DNA of 64,000 bases from Streptomyces marispadix (GTDB lineage: Bacteria; Actinomycetota; Actinomycetes; Streptomycetales; Streptomycetaceae). The stretch lies in contig NZ_JAKWJU010000002.1 in assembly GCF_022524345.1 (NCBI RefSeq), forward strand, positions 5,384,001 to 5,448,000, given 5' to 3'. This document shows positions 63,875 to 64,000 of the stretch, in pieces. Each line of letters opens with the position of its first letter. Position 1 is the stretch's first letter. The position numbers and the translations under genes were made by a program. The notes beneath the pieces are model-generated. The model was not told the origin of the DNA. It ran no database searches and saw only the letters and a list, made by a program, of their open reading frames with translations.

Positions 63875-64000
63875 AGTGCTTCCCTTCCGCCCGTACTCAG
63901 CACCTCGGTGTACTCCTCCCGTACCGGCAGCGACGTGGTCAGCACGGCACTGCCGCACTGCGTCCACGCGTAGAAGCCGCCGGGTGCGACCGTGGGCGCC
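63868..64000 (-). CDS. C-terminal fragment of a protein resembling the lasso B2 transglutaminase-like peptidase
   Basis: The frame enters from beyond the window and shows 43 residues (APTVAPGGFYAWTQCGSAVL ... REEYTEVLSTGGREALC). The spacing AW(T/V)(Q/E)-x-G ... V-x-x-x-YT-x-L matches the end of lasso B2 proteins, where HAWVE carries the catalytic His. Here that His position is Tyr and Glu is Gln, so if the match is right the enzyme lacks its catalytic His. Its stop overlaps the GTG of the next gene, so they are coupled. Identity is tentative because most of the gene is outside. Confidence 0.4.
   Translation of the reverse strand, partial: APTVAPGGFYAWTQCGSAVLTTSLPVREEYTEVLSTGGREALC

Noticed and set aside
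1..64000. tRNA, rRNA, IS element, phage attachment site
   Set aside because: No cloverleaf-like sequence, transposase or integrase gene, or terminal repeats were recognised on either strand.

Overview
The window is very GC-rich, uses GTG starts and ATGA/GTGA overlaps freely, and carries actinobacterial markers: SepH, the CutR/CutS two-component system, DUF3710, DUF3159, DUF4193 and DUF3093 proteins, and an M23 peptidase gene behind a c-di-AMP riboswitch. It is best read as chromosome of a Streptomyces or a close relative. No rRNA, tRNA, CRISPR array, insertion sequence or phage module was seen.

Left part (about 1-31 kb) is conserved housekeeping sequence. It holds the 3' end of an M16 peptidase gene, the riboswitch-controlled M23 peptidase, HPr (ptsH), a three-module protein acetyltransferase, a DUF5998 protein with an alkaline-phosphatase-fold enzyme, thymidine kinase, a frameshifted VOC gene, a sulfurtransferase, sepH, a sugar-lactone-oxidase-like flavoenzyme, coproporphyrin ferrochelatase, an inositol monophosphatase and cutR/cutS. 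A block shared with mycobacteria follows: DUF4193, DUF3093, hotdog thioesterase, dut, DUF3710, OB-fold, DUF3159, two TrkA proteins, an APC-type (KimA-like) transporter and a TRAM-domain RNA methyltransferase.

Middle part (about 30-50 kb) is accessory. After a RibD-like reductase, two small genes and a secreted tripeptidyl-aminopeptidase-type hydrolase comes a sugar locus: GH92 mannosidase, PA14-GH2 glycosidase, LacI regulator and a complete YtfQRT/YjfF-like importer. Near-identical AACGTT-centred palindromes sit in front of GH92, between GH2 and lacI, and (weaker) in front of the importer, so the set looks like one regulon. GH92 plus GH2 plus a galactofuranose-type importer suggests use of fungal galactomannan. 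The GH2 gene has an in-frame ochre codon inside its signal peptide. Next come a secreted lysozyme-like protein, a qorB/qorR-like pair with a palindromic operator, and an aldo/keto reductase.

At 50-55 kb two large convergent genes encode multi-domain proteins: a sigma-like/zinc-finger/transmembrane/LamG fusion, and an HTH-STAND ATPase-WD40 protein.

The right end (55.5-64 kb) is the most unusual part. A winged-helix regulator gene faces a tightly packed minus-strand operon: a protein ending like the lasso-peptide B2 leader peptidase (cut by the window edge), an asparagine-synthetase/lasso-cyclase-like protein lacking both signature nucleotide motifs and with a likely frameshift near its start, a PqqD-type peptide-recognition protein, a MauE-thioredoxin fusion, a large S9 prolyl-oligopeptidase-type enzyme, and an ABC exporter. 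This looks like one side of a ribosomal-peptide (lasso-like) cluster. The precursor gene is not visible and may lie beyond 64 kb.
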